Source: Nageia nagi (lineage: Eukaryota; Pinophyta). Taken from it: a stretch of DNA of 64,000 bases. The stretch is from the NCBI GenBank assembly GCA_050084985.1, contig JBITNC010000001.1:102672001-102736000 (forward strand), in the 5' to 3' direction. How positions within the stretch are numbered: the first letter of the stretch is position 1; every line of letters begins with the position of its first letter. Made by a program: the position numbers and the translations under genes. The notes below the pieces were generated by a model. The model saw nothing but the letters and a program-made list of their open reading frames with translations, ran no database searches and was not told where the DNA came from. Below, in pieces: positions 21,758-34,097 of the stretch.

Positions 21758-22990
21758 TTTTTACCTCCCTTAAGGAATGCTTTTCTCCCATAGATATCTA
21801 AAGTGGTTTGTTTTCCATCAATCACATCTTTAGCTATTTGCTTTTCTCTTGTTTCTCTTTCATATGGTCATCCCACATGGCCTTGCCAAATGTTTGGTCT
21901 TTTGAAGGCACTTCTCAATGAACAGATTGGATCATTTTCCTGAGTTTCTTTAACCATTAAATCTCTTGATTCTAAGTGAATATCATCAAATTTATTCCTT
22001 TCTATCCATATTAGAGCTACTAGTGTTATTTTCCTTCTTTTGATTATCTTATTCGGTGAAATCCACTTTTTCTAGTTGCCATTCTTTCCTTCCTTAGATA
22101 CCCCTTTGTTAGATACTATATACTAATTATCTTTGGCCTTGTTTGGGGTTGTTATTGTTGCTCCTCAATTGTATTCTTTGGCTCTTGCTAAGGTAGGATT
22201 TCACCATCCTCCAAATTTTCTTAGGTGTCATTCTTCTATTTTGGCCTCTAATATTCCATTTTATAATGATTTATTATTATCTTTTTGATTGGACATATTT
22301 TCACATTGTGTCCCACCTAATTACAAGTGTTACATAATAAAATATTATTCTCAAATTGTATTTCATGCTCCCTTTCTCTTAACTTTGAATCCAAAGTAAT
22401 TGATTTTGGTAGGGTGACACCATAATCAACCATAGCATAGATTCTTGAATCCAAAATCCTAGTTCATGCCATAGTAACTTTGTTTTTTGCAATGAACTTA
22501 CCAAAAGGGTGAACTATACCTTTGTATATTCTTTAATTCTAAAATTATACCAAAAATTGGGGAAGAATGAGGAAAATTAGATCTATTATAATTTGTGCTT
22601 TCTTCGGATCAAAACTAGGCTCCCATTTCTCCAAGAATAGACCTCTAGTACCAAAGAACCATGGTTTGCTAAGCATAAAGTTCATATCTTCCTCATTTTG
22701 AAAGAGAACATAACATAATTATTTGGGATAGAAATTACTTTTGCATGACCTTTAGTCTTCCATCAAAGCTTTGTCGATAATCATATCATGTCCAAATTAG
22801 GCATGGTCCCATGTAACTTGCCTACAATATTGAAGTGGCCTTGAGTTTTAGCTTGTGAGATTATATCATTTGAAATTTTGAGTCAAAGTTTATCACCATT
22901 CTTTTCTATGGTTATCGGAGGTCCTTTATCTTCCTCAACCTCTTTAGAGAGGAGGCTTTACCACTGCCTCTGGGGGAGTGCCATTTTAAA
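21758..22990 (-). pseudogene. LINE A ORF1 (nucleic-acid-binding protein) remnant
   Basis: The minus strand before the endonuclease carries a CCHC zinc knuckle, CNTCNxVGHNVKIC (22360-22310), with spacing C-x2-C-x4-H-x4-C, as in the ORF1 protein of plant L1 elements. Upstream text contains a DUF4283-like region with many stops, and downstream text is charged and Lys-rich (ESRDLMVKETQENDPICSLR). ORF1 packages the LINE RNA. The start is not identifiable and the limits are approximate. Sequence between about 22990 and 23461 is AT-rich and may be LINE 5' UTR. Confidence 0.7.
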
Positions 22991-23461
22991 ATAACATGAT
23001 CGAGGTGACCATACCAATCCGAAATTTGTGGGTAAGGGACATGCAATGGTCATATAACCTAATCTAATTTTGCAAAATTAATTTGAATTCAATTCCTGAT
23101 CTAAAATGTGCAAAAATTTGTAGAATTATGAGACTTAAATTCTAAACATGGAATATAATTTCATTATTTTAGCTAGGTAATTGAACTTACATTTTTTTTT
23201 TCAAATTACCTTTACTATCATTTTATTATAGATATGAATGAGCTTTGAGGCATTCTCATTCTTACTTCATGAATTCTCTTTTCTTATTTGTTATCTTCCA
23301 TATATTCTTATGTTTCTTTCCTTCTATTTCTTTGTCCTAATTATGAATCCCCTCTTGTCTTCTCTCTAATTTTCTAGGTTAATTACATATGATTGGATGG
23401 ATATTCATTTTGATTGGTTCCTTCTCTATTTTCCCCTTGTTATGGAAGCTATTTAGGTGCT

Positions 23462-24174
23462 TGTTGACACTTAAGTTTAGTCCACCTTAGGTTTCTTTAT
23501 TAAGAGTTTCATTATATTAGTATCATATTATATTATGTGTGTTTTATTAGACCATTTAAGATACTTCTCATGTAATTTCATCTTTATTTATTTAAAGTAC
23601 CCCAATGTCAACTCTATCTTCTATGTGGAGGTTCTCTTTCATATTTAAAGGTAAGTCTTATTACATGGGAAGCCATCAATATTTCATCTCAATAACTAGT
23701 ACTAAAATTTTAAGTGTTTCTCAATGTCTCCTATTGAGATTGGGATCTTGTTATTATATGAGCATATATGTTATTCCATCTTCAATAATTATATGTTTCT
23801 CTTAACTTGTTGATACTCTATTATCTATTAGATATTGGTTTCAAACTCTACTCTTGATATATTCAATGTTCATGTTATCATATGTGTCAACATTATTATT
23901 TAAGTCTCCATGTTTATGCTCCCTTAAGCATATATGCTAGGGTTCCATTTTGCTTTGTTGTATGGGGATCAACATATTAATATCACTATCTTCGAAAAGC
24001 TCCTATTTGCATATAATCTTTATCATCCCAAGTAAGGTTAAAAAGTATTTATCTATCTCTCAATCCCTTTCATATTAGTGTATAAGTGTTATCTTGATCC
24101 AATAGTTTGAGCATTTCTTTATTCATTTCCATTTTTTTATACTTCATATTATTGTTGTTATTCATTAAATATAA
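23462..24174 (+). repeat. 5' LTR, part 1, of the gag-only element
   Basis: Colinear with 35245-36000: shared landmarks include TTCTATGTGGAGGTTCTCTT, GAGATTGGGATCTTGTTAT, CAACTTGTTGATACT and GTGTTATCTTGATCCAATAG. It is cut at 24174 by LINE C; the LTR resumes at 31333. Confidence 0.85.
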
Positions 24175-24559
24175 TTTTTTTGTTAAAATTAAGATTTATA
24201 TTATAAGAGGAGTTTAGACAACTCCTAGCCTCAAACATAATTTGATTAGTTACAAAACAAGGGTCATGGCCTTATAATCAACATTAAGCACCATGTCCAC
24301 AAGATATAATACTATCATCCATATACAAAAATATATTCAACACTAGGTCCTTTCCAACATCTATGACCAACATACATCAACTTTTCAAAGAAGCATTACT
24401 ACCATACAAAAAAATCATATAATTTGTAAGATCACATAATAGGCATTACAATTTTACATACTAAATCACCTTACACAACAAAAGAAAAAGTACTTGCCAC
24501 CATACAATAACACATAATCCTGAAGGATCATTCTAGAACTCTTCTTCTTTACTGGCACA

Positions 24560-25790
24560 TTACCTATATTCTTGAAATTAAACATAGATTTGCTCCACAT
24601 ATTTGTAGCCTTGCATGTAGAAATGAGATTGCACTTTTATTCCCCTTCCTTATGCTCCATTTTATCATTCTCCATCCCCAAACTCTAATCAATTTCTTCT
24701 TCCATTGAATTGTTCTTGAAAAATAATAGGTTGTTCATAGGTCCATCTTTAACCTTCATATTCACCTTCTTATCCAAATTATCTCCTCTTCATATTTTGA
24801 ACTATAAAATGTGAAATTTTTTATGGATCTATTTCTTTTTTCTTGATCTTAGTTTCATCTTTTTAAACCTTTAACTCCATAACAAAAGGAGTTGAGCATG
24901 AAACCATTGCATGCTTATATAGGAAAAATATGAGTCCTTGATGAATTAGAACTTTTTTCAAATGGTTGGCTTTATCTATGGAATGCTGAATGGAATTAAA
25001 TAGAAACAACACAAAATTCACCATGTAATATGGAGAATTAGGGATGAAATGGCTCAACAAAGTAAAATGGTAATATCTAGCTATCGAATAACTCCCCTCC
25101 AGCATAATAAACTTAATTATCACCTCCAACAACTCTTTCCACATCTTGGGTAGACTCTAAATATCATACCCATCTATAGGTTCAAGCACCTTTTCCACCC
25201 TAGACCAAAAAATTTTCACATCTACCTTATGGTATTTACCTTCTATATGAACTCTCCTCCCAACTACCTCCAAACTCATGGCTTTAATAATAAACTCCTC
25301 AAAAATTTTAAAGTTCAACCTATCAACCTTAACATTGCCATTTTTCCAAGATATTAACACTTGATGCAAGATTTCTTGAGTATAACCATGAAAGATTTCT
25401 TGGAACTTTTGAAGGCCACCTTGGCCAAGCTTCTTCCAAACAACATTATTCTGTTTAATCCATAACTAGTCCCAAGGATCTGTTTGGACTATAGGTCATG
25501 TCATGATAACAAGAAGACAAAAGCCCCTTTTTCCTTATAGAAACCTATAGGACCACCTCTATCATAAAACATAATGAAACTTAGATTCCCTAAAGCCTTT
25601 ATTAGCAACATTGCAAGAAAAAATTAAACTATTACTCTTGTAAACACCTAGATTAATCTAGAACCTATTGTAATTAGCTCTAAAATCATCCATTCTAAAT
25701 TCATGGGTATGCTTCCAAGGCTTGACAAGGGACACCAAAAATGTGCCACCTCTTGTCAATGATATAGTATTCCTATCCCCTACATGCTAT
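24560..25790 (-). pseudogene. Unidentified ORF-like cargo of LINE C downstream of ORF2
   Basis: The minus strand is coding-like for about 400 codons with few stops, e.g. GGTFLVSLVKPWKHTHEFRM at the start, FKIFEEFIIKAMSLEVVGRR, KVDVKIFWSRVEKVLEP, YSIARYYHFTLLSHFIPNSP, FLFNSIQHSIDKANHLKK and VLIHQGLIFFLYKHAMVSCS, ending in a charged tail. Composition suggests a globular protein with a hydrophobic alpha-helical core. L1-type elements do not normally encode a third product, and ORF2 ends before it. The general look recalls gag-like or plant-transposon-associated proteins found in gypsy elements, but I cannot name a family. It lies inside the LINE target duplication, so it moved with LINE C or was inserted into it afterwards. 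Confidence 0.55.
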
Positions 25791-25899
25791 GCTTAATTTC
25801 ATAAAGATACTTATTACCAGATGTACTTCCCAGATAGTACTTCAAACCAAAAACTTTCATTATTAAATTCCTTATGCTATCCTTCATTACCATTATTCA

Positions 25900-28800
25900 T
25901 ATCAAGACTTTCCTTACTACATAATTCCAAGGCTTCCAACCAATTAATAATCTACTCATCTTTAATATCTTTAGAATATTCTATTCTCTTCACTAAATTA
26001 TCAACACTATCCACTTTATACACCAAAATCCTTGAATTTCTTTCCTTCCACATAGTCCACCAAATATTAGTAACAATTAGCCACATCTCATTTAAATTTT
26101 TATTTTTTACAAATGGATTATAACCAAGCCAATCTTATGTATTCCTCTTATTCATTAGTAATCTAATTTTAAGTAACATAAAAAACTTGATCCATATATG
26201 CCAAGTAAAATTGTAGGAAATTAATAGATTATTCCTATTCTCCTCTTCTCTCATATATAAAGGATACTTGTTATCTAAATTAAATCCCCTTCTCTTCAAT
26301 TTATCTTAAGTGAGAATAGTACAATGGGCTATAGTCCATAGAAAGAAAGAAATCTTAGGGATTAAACCATTTATTTAAACCTTGTTCCAAATTTGAGCCC
26401 TATGAACATTTAGAATCATGCTTAGGAAAGCTTTATCAACCTTAAATTTATCATTAACAACAAAATCATAACAAATCAAGTCTTCTTCTTGGTCTTCCTT
26501 GATACTAAACTTCACCAATTCTTTATTAACCCTTTACAAGTGATTCTTAATACCTCCATTAGGGTTTCTTTAAAAAATCACATTATCTTACCATTTTTTA
26601 TTCTAAAATAATCCTTAACCTGAGTACCCTAATTAGCCATAACCCATTCAGCACCATAAACTAGATTCAAATTTGCATTCAAAGTAGTCTTTCTCAACCA
26701 ATAATCCTCTCAAAAAACTATTTGACCACCATATTTAATTCTCCATATAGAATTACATAGGATAAGCTTCTTAATAGCCAAATTGTCATTCCAAAAGATA
26801 GATCCAATTGGAATATCCATATTCATAACAAAGGGGTTGTTCCATTCTAGATATTTATTTCTACAAATATTAACCCATTTATTAGGAAACGCCACACATA
26901 ATTTCCAAGCAAGTTTGGCTCAGCCCAAGATCCCCACTATTCTTTGGTCTACAAATTTTATCCCAAGAAACTAAAGATCATCTCCTTTTTTTCCTTGCAC
27001 CTGACCAAATAAAGCATATACAAATTTGATCTATTGAATTAACCACCTCAACTAGGATCTTGAATACTAGAGAGCTATAATGCTTTGAAGTGTAGTTTTT
27101 ATTAGCTGAAGTTTCCCTACATGACTTAACAAGACCTCTTTCTAACCTAATAACTTAGAATTGATTTGGTTGATGATCCTATCCCAAAAATTCCTTCTTA
27201 ATTTGACCTACAAATAGGGGCATAACCAAATAAATGTATGGAAATTCACTCATACATTTGAACATATTTACGATTTTTGTTTGTCTCTCCAAGGATGTAT
27301 TAAAGAAAAAAATATTGGTCTTCTCAAAATCTACCTTTTGATGAGATTCCTTCTCATACAAAACAAGAACCTTGATAAAATTCTTTGCCTTTTATTGATT
27401 CCAAGTTACCTATTAAAAAAGTATCATTTATAAACTACTTATGTGTAATCCCATTGCATCTACTAGAAGACTTAATCCCGCTAATCTATCTAGACTCCTT
27501 ATTTTGGATTGCTTGCCTAAGCGCCTTAGCCATAATAATAAACAAGTATGGTGAAATATGGTCCCCTTATATCATACCTCTTCTATAATGAAAATCACTA
27601 ATATCCTCACCATTAATTAATACTAAAAATATTGAAGTTGATATACAGGTACTAATCTAAGCTCTCCATTGAACCCTAAATCCAAACTTCTCAAGAATGT
27701 TATCTAAAAATTTCCAATTCACTTTATCATATATATTTTGCATATCAAGTTTAATCAGCATACCTTCATCTTTTATTGAATTCAAAGAATGTAAGATCTC
27801 ATACATAGTAATAATACCATTAGTAATTTTTCTACCTTGCAAAAAATCATCTTACTTTGGTAAGATAATTAAATGTAAAACCTTCTTCAATCTGTTAGCA
27901 AGAATCTTAGTAATAATCTTATAAGTACAATTGCATAAGCTAATAGGCCTAAAGTTCTTAAATTCATTACCACCTAAGACCTTAGGAATCAAAGTAAATT
28001 TTGAATTCCAAACCTTTAGCATCAATTTTTTCTTTAAAAAATCCATAATAGCAATTGAAATATCCCCTCCTACAATATTGTAACAACTTTGAAAAAAACC
28101 CATTAGAAACCCATCAGGACTAGGAGCCTTATTCTTATCCATACTAAACATTATTTTCCTTATTTCTTCCCAAGAAACTTATTTTTCCAATTATTCTTTA
28201 ATATCATTTGTGAAGATTTCAGGAATAGAATGTAAAATCTCTTCCATAGGCTCCTCATCTTCTTCCTAGTCTAAACATAATATAGCTTCATAGAATTTAA
28301 CCCCCTTAATCTTAATATCATTAAGATCAATAGTAGAATAATCATCTAAAATTTTGATATTAGTAATGGAATTGAAATTTCTTCTCTACAAAATAGTAAT
28401 TTTAAAGAACTTTGTATTTTTATCACCAACTCTCAACCAACAAACTTTAGATTTATGTTTCCAAAGTATCTCTTCCTGTTCTTTGGTATTATAAAAGTCT
28501 GCAAAAGCTTCTTTCTTTTTTAAGTACAAATCTGTTGTTTCCCATTGTGAATAATCTTATTCTCTATATCCAATTTTTTTTTATATTAGATCTTATAACC
28601 TATTCTTAACATCCTTAAACACATCTTTATTCCTCTTTTTTAACTAAAATTTAAGATTCTAAAGTTTCTTGTTCACTCTAGACATTGGGTTGCCAACAAT
28701 CTGAACAAACCACCTTTCCTCCATTTTCTCTTAGAAATTAGGATGAGCTAACCACATATTCAAATATGAAGGGTGAATTTCTTCTAACATGTTGTTCTAA

Positions 28801-29510
28801 CTATAGAAATAAGGGTGTATGAACATACCCAATTGATTGCAAAGAAGTAAGACTAACTTCATAAAAAATATTCATGCCATTGAGATCTAACTAGCACCCT
28901 ATCTAATTTCCTCAAAATATGATTATCGTATGGGCATCTATTTGTCCATGTAAAAGCACTACCATTCATATTCAAATCAAGAAGTTTAGCCTTATTCACA
29001 AAATTCAAAACACCTACACACATTTAGTGCACTCCTCATTACCCCCTTGCTTATCAAATAAATTTAAAGAAGTATTAAAATATCCTAATATCATCCATTC
29101 TTCATCCTCAAAACTCTTCCTATGGGAAAGTAAACTATCCCAAAACATTTCTCTCTCCTATTGGATATTTGGGGCATATATATTAGTCATCACAAATGTG
29201 TACCCATCTTATTTCTAAGTAGCAAGCACTATGATACCTCTTCTATAATTAAACTCCAATATCTCTAGCATAATAATATTTGGATTCTAGAAAATACACA
29301 AACCCTCAAATCTATTTTTTCCTCCTAGAGCATGAATAGCCTCCATATTTGTATCTTTCCACATTCCCTTACTAGCACTTTCCAACTTTTTATCTTTAAT
29401 TTTAGTCTCTTGATAAATAAAAATATCTAGCTTATGGGTTTTAATCAAATATTTTATAATTAATTATTTACCCATTTTATTACAACCTCTAATATTCCAA
29501 TACAAAATCT
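25900..29510 (-). pseudogene. LINE C ORF2: endonuclease-reverse transcriptase
   Basis: Minus-strand order: endonuclease start YWNIRGCNKMGK then HKLDIFIYQETKI (about 29500-29400); LDLNMNGSAFTWTN and LRKLDRVLV (about 29000-28880); RT with MDKNKAPSPDGF, FTLIPKVLGGNEFKNFRPIS and LCNCTYKIITKILANRL (28151-27860); MQGRKITNGII and GMLIKLDMQNIYDKVNW (27842-27680); the catalytic box reads FINDTF (about 27415-27435) where FADDT is expected; FFFNTSLERQTKIVNMF with YLVMPLF (27330-27200); then C-terminal text WVNICRNKYLEWNNP (26870) and IWWTMWKERNSRILVYK (about 26070). It makes the nick and copies LINE RNA. Stops are moderate in number, fewer than in LINE A, which suggests a younger copy. Confidence 0.9.
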
Positions 29511-29513
29511 TTG

Positions 29514-31119
29514 TTATATCATTTTTGCTGATAAATTACCTTCCTTAATATATAACAACTTTTGAGTTCCATTTGCAATATCTAGATCTATTATCTTATT
29601 ACTCAAGAAATTATTTGAAGGTTTACCTAGAGTCTTTTGTATATTTGCACTCTTCCTTCTACTTTTGGTAAGTCGACACAACACTTGATCCATCATTTCC
29701 CTATAATTTTTCCTTTGTCTTTTGATAGTCTTCTTATTAATGGCTAACTCCCAAGGAGTACCATCTAGATCCAATAAATCTTCATCCTCTCCCTTATCAA
29801 TTTCATAATTTTGTTGCCAATCATCCTCCTTTAATCCTTGTTCAAAACCTTCTTCTTCCTCATGATAATCCATTTCAAACTCATTCTTATTCAATATATT
29901 CAAGTTAATAGAATTGACAGGAGAGTTTGGAATAATTATCTTTGAAAAATATTTCTCCTCCCAAATCAAAGCTTCTTCTTCTCTAGACTGATATCGGATA
30001 ATCTCTAAACTCACATCCTTTATATCTATCTTAATACCACCAACATCCTTTTGCATAATCTTATAAGGCTAGGTAAGAGGCACTTGGTTGATTACCTCTT
30101 CACCAATACACATCTCTTACAACTTTTTTCCCCCTCCTCTCTATTCACATAATTGTAACTAATCTTATGTATAGGTTTTCTTCACCCTTATAAACATCTT
30201 CCTTTAGAACAATAGATGATGAAGAAGCACCATTTTGACCCTTACTTTGTTCCTAAACCATTTGGGCTAAACCACTCTTGGGTTTCTAATATCTCCCATC
30301 AAATTATTTTCCTTTAAAATTTTGTTTAACATTCATATTTGAATTGTGATTAATTACAGTTTCATTTGGAATTATATGATCTAGAAAATCTTTAGAAATA
30401 TAACCAAATTGCTTACAAAACATACATGGAATTGAAAAAATCTCATATTCAATAGGTTGTAGTATCTCGTAATCATAATTTTTTAAAGCAATTTTCTTTG
30501 ATAACTCTTGGGTAACATCAACATTAACACAAAACCTTGCACCATTCATATGAGTACCTAGTTTAGTATGATTTTCAATACAAATAAATGTACCAATACT
30601 TTTAGTTGCAACTTCAACATCCTCTAAACAACAAAAATCTATGGGGAGATTCGACATATTCACCCACATAAGTGATATATTAAAGTTTTCTTTCTTTGAT
30701 TTAAATCCTTTGAACCATTTCTTTTAGATTAATCCACTCAAACCAAACCACCAAGGCCCATTCTGAAGCATCCATTATACATCTTCATCTTGAACAAAAT
30801 TAAATAGGATATAATCACATGGAACAAGAATTAGATCCATACTTCCTTTCATTTTCTATTTAGTCATAGCCTACTTCTTTAAAGAATATTCAAAATTAGG
30901 CATTATACCCAAAAATGTCCCAACTAGATATCTCTATCGATTTTCACCAATTATTTTGGATAACTCAATAGGATAGATAATCCCTATAAATCTCTTATCA
31001 ATTATAATGTTTTGGAACACCATAAGGATATCAAATTTAAAAGAAATTTTAATAAATTGATTTAGATTTGATGGATTCTCCCATTTCTCCTTTGGTTTAT
31101 CATTATCCTTAACCTCCAT
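29514..31119 (-). pseudogene. LINE C ORF1: DUF4283 / CCHC-type RNA-binding protein
   Basis: The minus-strand ATG at 31119 opens MEVKDNDKPKEKWENPSNL. A DUF4283-like domain follows (GTFLGIMPNFEYSLKK, FVQDEDV), then MWVNMSNLPIDFCCLEDVEV and TKLGTHMNGARFCVNVDVTQ, classic of plant LINE ORF1. A decayed zinc knuckle CMFCKQFGYISKDF (His to Tyr and the last Cys to Phe) comes next, then an acidic linker and a basic C-terminus ending near 29514. A handful of stops break the frame. ORF1 and ORF2 nearly abut. Confidence 0.85.
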
Positions 31120-31332
31120 CTCTAACCAACAAATAAAACAACACCTCAAAAAAATAAAGCACAAAGTAAAAGAAACCAAACTTATAGACACTCTTTCCAG
31201 ATACTACAGTGGCCCTCACTATAATAGGCCAAATTCCCATGACCCTTTAGACTTGTAGCAACTCCCACCTTAATGTTTCAAACCTCTTTTAGCTTCAATT
31301 TCTATCTCATTCATATCCTAAATTAAATATGA

Positions 31333-31389
31333 ATATTTAATATAATTTCTACCTAATTTAATATTAGGGATCATTAAAAACATTCAACA
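31333..31389 (+). repeat. 5' LTR, part 2, of the gag-only element
   Basis: The text TTTAATATAATTTCTACC and CTAATTTAATATTAGGGATC matches the end of the 3' LTR at 36015-36069 and finishes CAACA at 31385-31389, the inverted match of the TGTTG LTR start. Confidence 0.85.
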
Positions 31390-31392
31390 TAT

Positions 31393-31403
31393 TGGAACCC
31401 ACC
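31393..31403 (+). other. Candidate primer-binding site of the gag-only element
   Basis: TGGAACCCACC begins three bases after the 5' LTR end, where a primer site must lie, and starts with the expected TGG. I cannot say which tRNA it would pair with. Confidence 0.4.
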
Positions 31404-32375
31404 TTAAATCCGATCCGACCATATTTTTGAAAAATAAATCTAGATTTTTCAGTTTTAGGGCATAATCTTTTTTGTGGAATTTTAAATAGCTGGAAGCCTT
31501 AGGTTTTGTTCAATTTTTTTAAGAAAATATTTATACAAAATTAAAAAAATTCTACTAATTTTAAAATTATTGAAAATTTGAAGATATTTTTATTTTGTAG
31601 AATTTCATTTTTTTTTATCAAAACCTTAGATTTTGAACCTAATTTTTGAAGATTTTATGCATGATTATACCCTAGAAATTTGTCCAAATCTTAAATATTC
31701 ATGATAAGCAATTTTTAAAAGGTGATATTGGGTTTATTTGTAATAATTATCAAGGGATTTTAGTTAAATAAATTTTTATGGAATTTCTTTTTTGCTAAAA
31801 ACTTAGGTTTTGAGCTTAATTTTTGAAGATTTTGTGGGTGTTTGTGCCATAGAATTTTACCTAAACCTATATATCAATGATAGGCAACCTTTGGAAGGTG
31901 AATCCAAACCTTAGATATTCATGATGGGAAATTTTTATAAGGTGGGATAGGGTTTATTTGTAATAATTATCAAGGGATTTTGAGTTGAAGAAATGTTTTT
32001 GGAATTTGTTTTTTGCATAAAACCCTAGATTTTGAGCTTGAATTTTGAAGATTTGGTGGATGTTTGTGCTATAGAATTTTGCCTAAAAACCAGATATTAA
32101 TGATAGAAAACTTTTGGAAGGTGAATTTGGGATTATTTAATGCATTTTTCTAAGATTTTTAATTAAGAAATATAATATTTTTTATAGAAAAATCTAGATT
32201 TCCAAGATCATTAGAAAATCATATCTCACTCATATATATTTTATATTGGGATATTTAGGTAATTTTTAAATATTATATTTTGTAAACTTAGAATATTTTT
32301 AAGTAATTTATTAACAACCAAAAATCCTAGGATTTTTGGAGGTATTTTATCTCTATTTCTTTAAGTGTGATAGAT
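31404..32375. other. Leader of the gag-only element
   Basis: Untranslated AT-rich sequence between primer site and gag. It contains a roughly 230-bp imperfect duplication: blocks such as TGGTGATATTGGGTTTATTT/GTAATAATTATCAAGGGATT and TTTTGAGCTTAATTTTTGAA recur near 31620, 31810 and 32030. Leader duplications of this kind are common in large non-autonomous elements. Confidence 0.5.
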
Positions 32376-34097
32376 ATGGCAGCAATAGTAGGGAAATATT
32401 ATCCTAGTGCCAATGTTAGGAGCAATGCCAACTCTAGGGATACACCTTTGAATACCATAAATTTGATAATAGAGAAGTTTAAGAAGTTTTAAATGAAGGT
32501 ACAACTTCTTTAGAATCAATTTAGAACAAACATTATTAGTACTAATGATAAGGGAAATCCTTTGAGTTTGGAGATTTGTAATACCATCCTCACCTAAATT
32601 GATAAAGAACCTGAATTAGAAAAATTTAATGTTGAAGGAGATCCAATTATTTATCTTCAAGGATTTGACTATATAATAAAGTTGAAGTGTGAAATCAATG
32701 ATCAGTTAAATTCTAAATATTTCCTTATGAGTTTGAATGATGAAGCAAGAAAATGGTTTTATAAATTAGCACCTACTTCAATTACCTCATTTTAGCATTA
32801 AAGGATAAGTTTAAAAATAATTTCAAATTAAATATTAATAAGCCTTTTGGTTTAATAAATTTTATACATTGTAAGCAAGGTCAATCTAAAAGATTGGATA
32901 ATTTTGTGAAAATATATGTGAAGATTTGGAGATCAATGGAACAAACTAGGAATGAGAAATTCATTGTAAAGGTATTTATTGAAAACATTAATCATTTTAT
33001 TGTAACTTGTGGTATTGATTATTTTAGATATCCCTTTATGGATATGGTTCATATGCTAATTGATAAAGAAATGCATATGTCAAGATTTGGTCAACTTAAG
33101 TATACATTTTATACCAATGATAATAATAAAAATTCATATCAAAGGAAGGAGGATAATCCAATAAATGTGATTGAACTAAGTGCAAGAGAAAAATAAAAAG
33201 AACCCTTTTACAAGCTCACCATAGCTCCCACAAATTTTTTTAAATATTATTTAGTAAAGGGATTGATAGAACCTAAAAAGGGAAGAGAATATGGTGAAGA
33301 TGAAGAGAAACCCCATTAGTATAAGGATAATAATAATTTTTTGTATCATCAAGTCAAAGGCCATTCCACCAATGGGTGTGTTTAAATAAAGAAGAAATCA
33401 CATACACTCTTAGAAAAGGAAAAAGCTAATTATGTTACCAATAAGGAATTTAATAAAGAAACTAAAGAGGAATATAATGATGAAGACAACAATATTGTCA
33501 ACATGGTTACTCTTGAAGAAGATTTTTCCCATGTAAAACTAGGTAAGAAACAAAATAAGACTAAACTCTTTCATAATTATGATTCTTTTTCTAGTAAAAT
33601 TATCCTATGTGATTTATATATGAAATCTAGTTATCATAGCGAAATTATTCATAATATTTTCAAGCATTGCTTTATTGATGCTACTATTAGTAAAAGCTCT
33701 TTTAGACATATGTTTGATTCTTTTAGACATGTTAGCTCAACACAATCAGAAGATGATGCATCACTTTTGTAAGATATTAAAAAATAAATTGAAATTGAAT
33801 ATGAAGATGAAATAGAAGAGGAAAAAATTACAAATGAAGACATTCAACAAGTATTCAACATGATTACCTATGATGATGAAGATAAAAAAACATAAAGAGG
33901 AAGTAAAGAAAGATAAATTTGAAGAAGAAGACACAGGGGCATGTCAACCTTCAGATGAAGATACTTCCAAATTATTTATAACCTTGAATAAACCTTATAT
34001 ATTAAGCATCAACTTTGGGGGTAGTGTCAACATTACCATACCAAATCAAGGAAAATATCAAGTTTATTTAAGAGAAGGATCACTTACACATGTCTAA
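32376..34097 (+). pseudogene. gag of the non-autonomous gypsy element
   Basis: Starts MAAIVGKYYPSANVRSNANS. The retrotransposon-gag core is clear: FNVEGDPIIYLQGFDYIIKL, KYFLMSLNDEARKWFYKL, LKDKFKNNFKLNINKPFGLI, RLDNFVKIYVKIWRSM, NEKFIVKVFIENIN. A degraded zinc-knuckle-like segment YHQVKGHSTNGC follows at about 33340, then long acidic, Glu/Asp-rich text to about 34097. Gag forms the virus-like particle that packages the element RNA. Roughly eight stops break the frame, and three open pieces (32894-33196, 33503-33772, 33870-34097) survive. No pol follows. Confidence 0.85.

Larger units (their letters stand above)
24175..31321 (-). mobile_element. LINE C: nearly full-length L1-type retrotransposon (7.1 kb)
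   Basis: Flanked by ATTAAATATAA (24164-24174) and ATTAAATATGA (31322-31332), an 11-bp target duplication with one mismatch. A run of seven T at 24175-24181 is the short poly(A) tail on the minus strand. Inside are ORF1 (29514-31119), ORF2 (about 25900-29510) and extra coding-like sequence (24560-25790). Precise splitting of the host LTR confirms both boundaries. Confidence 0.85.
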
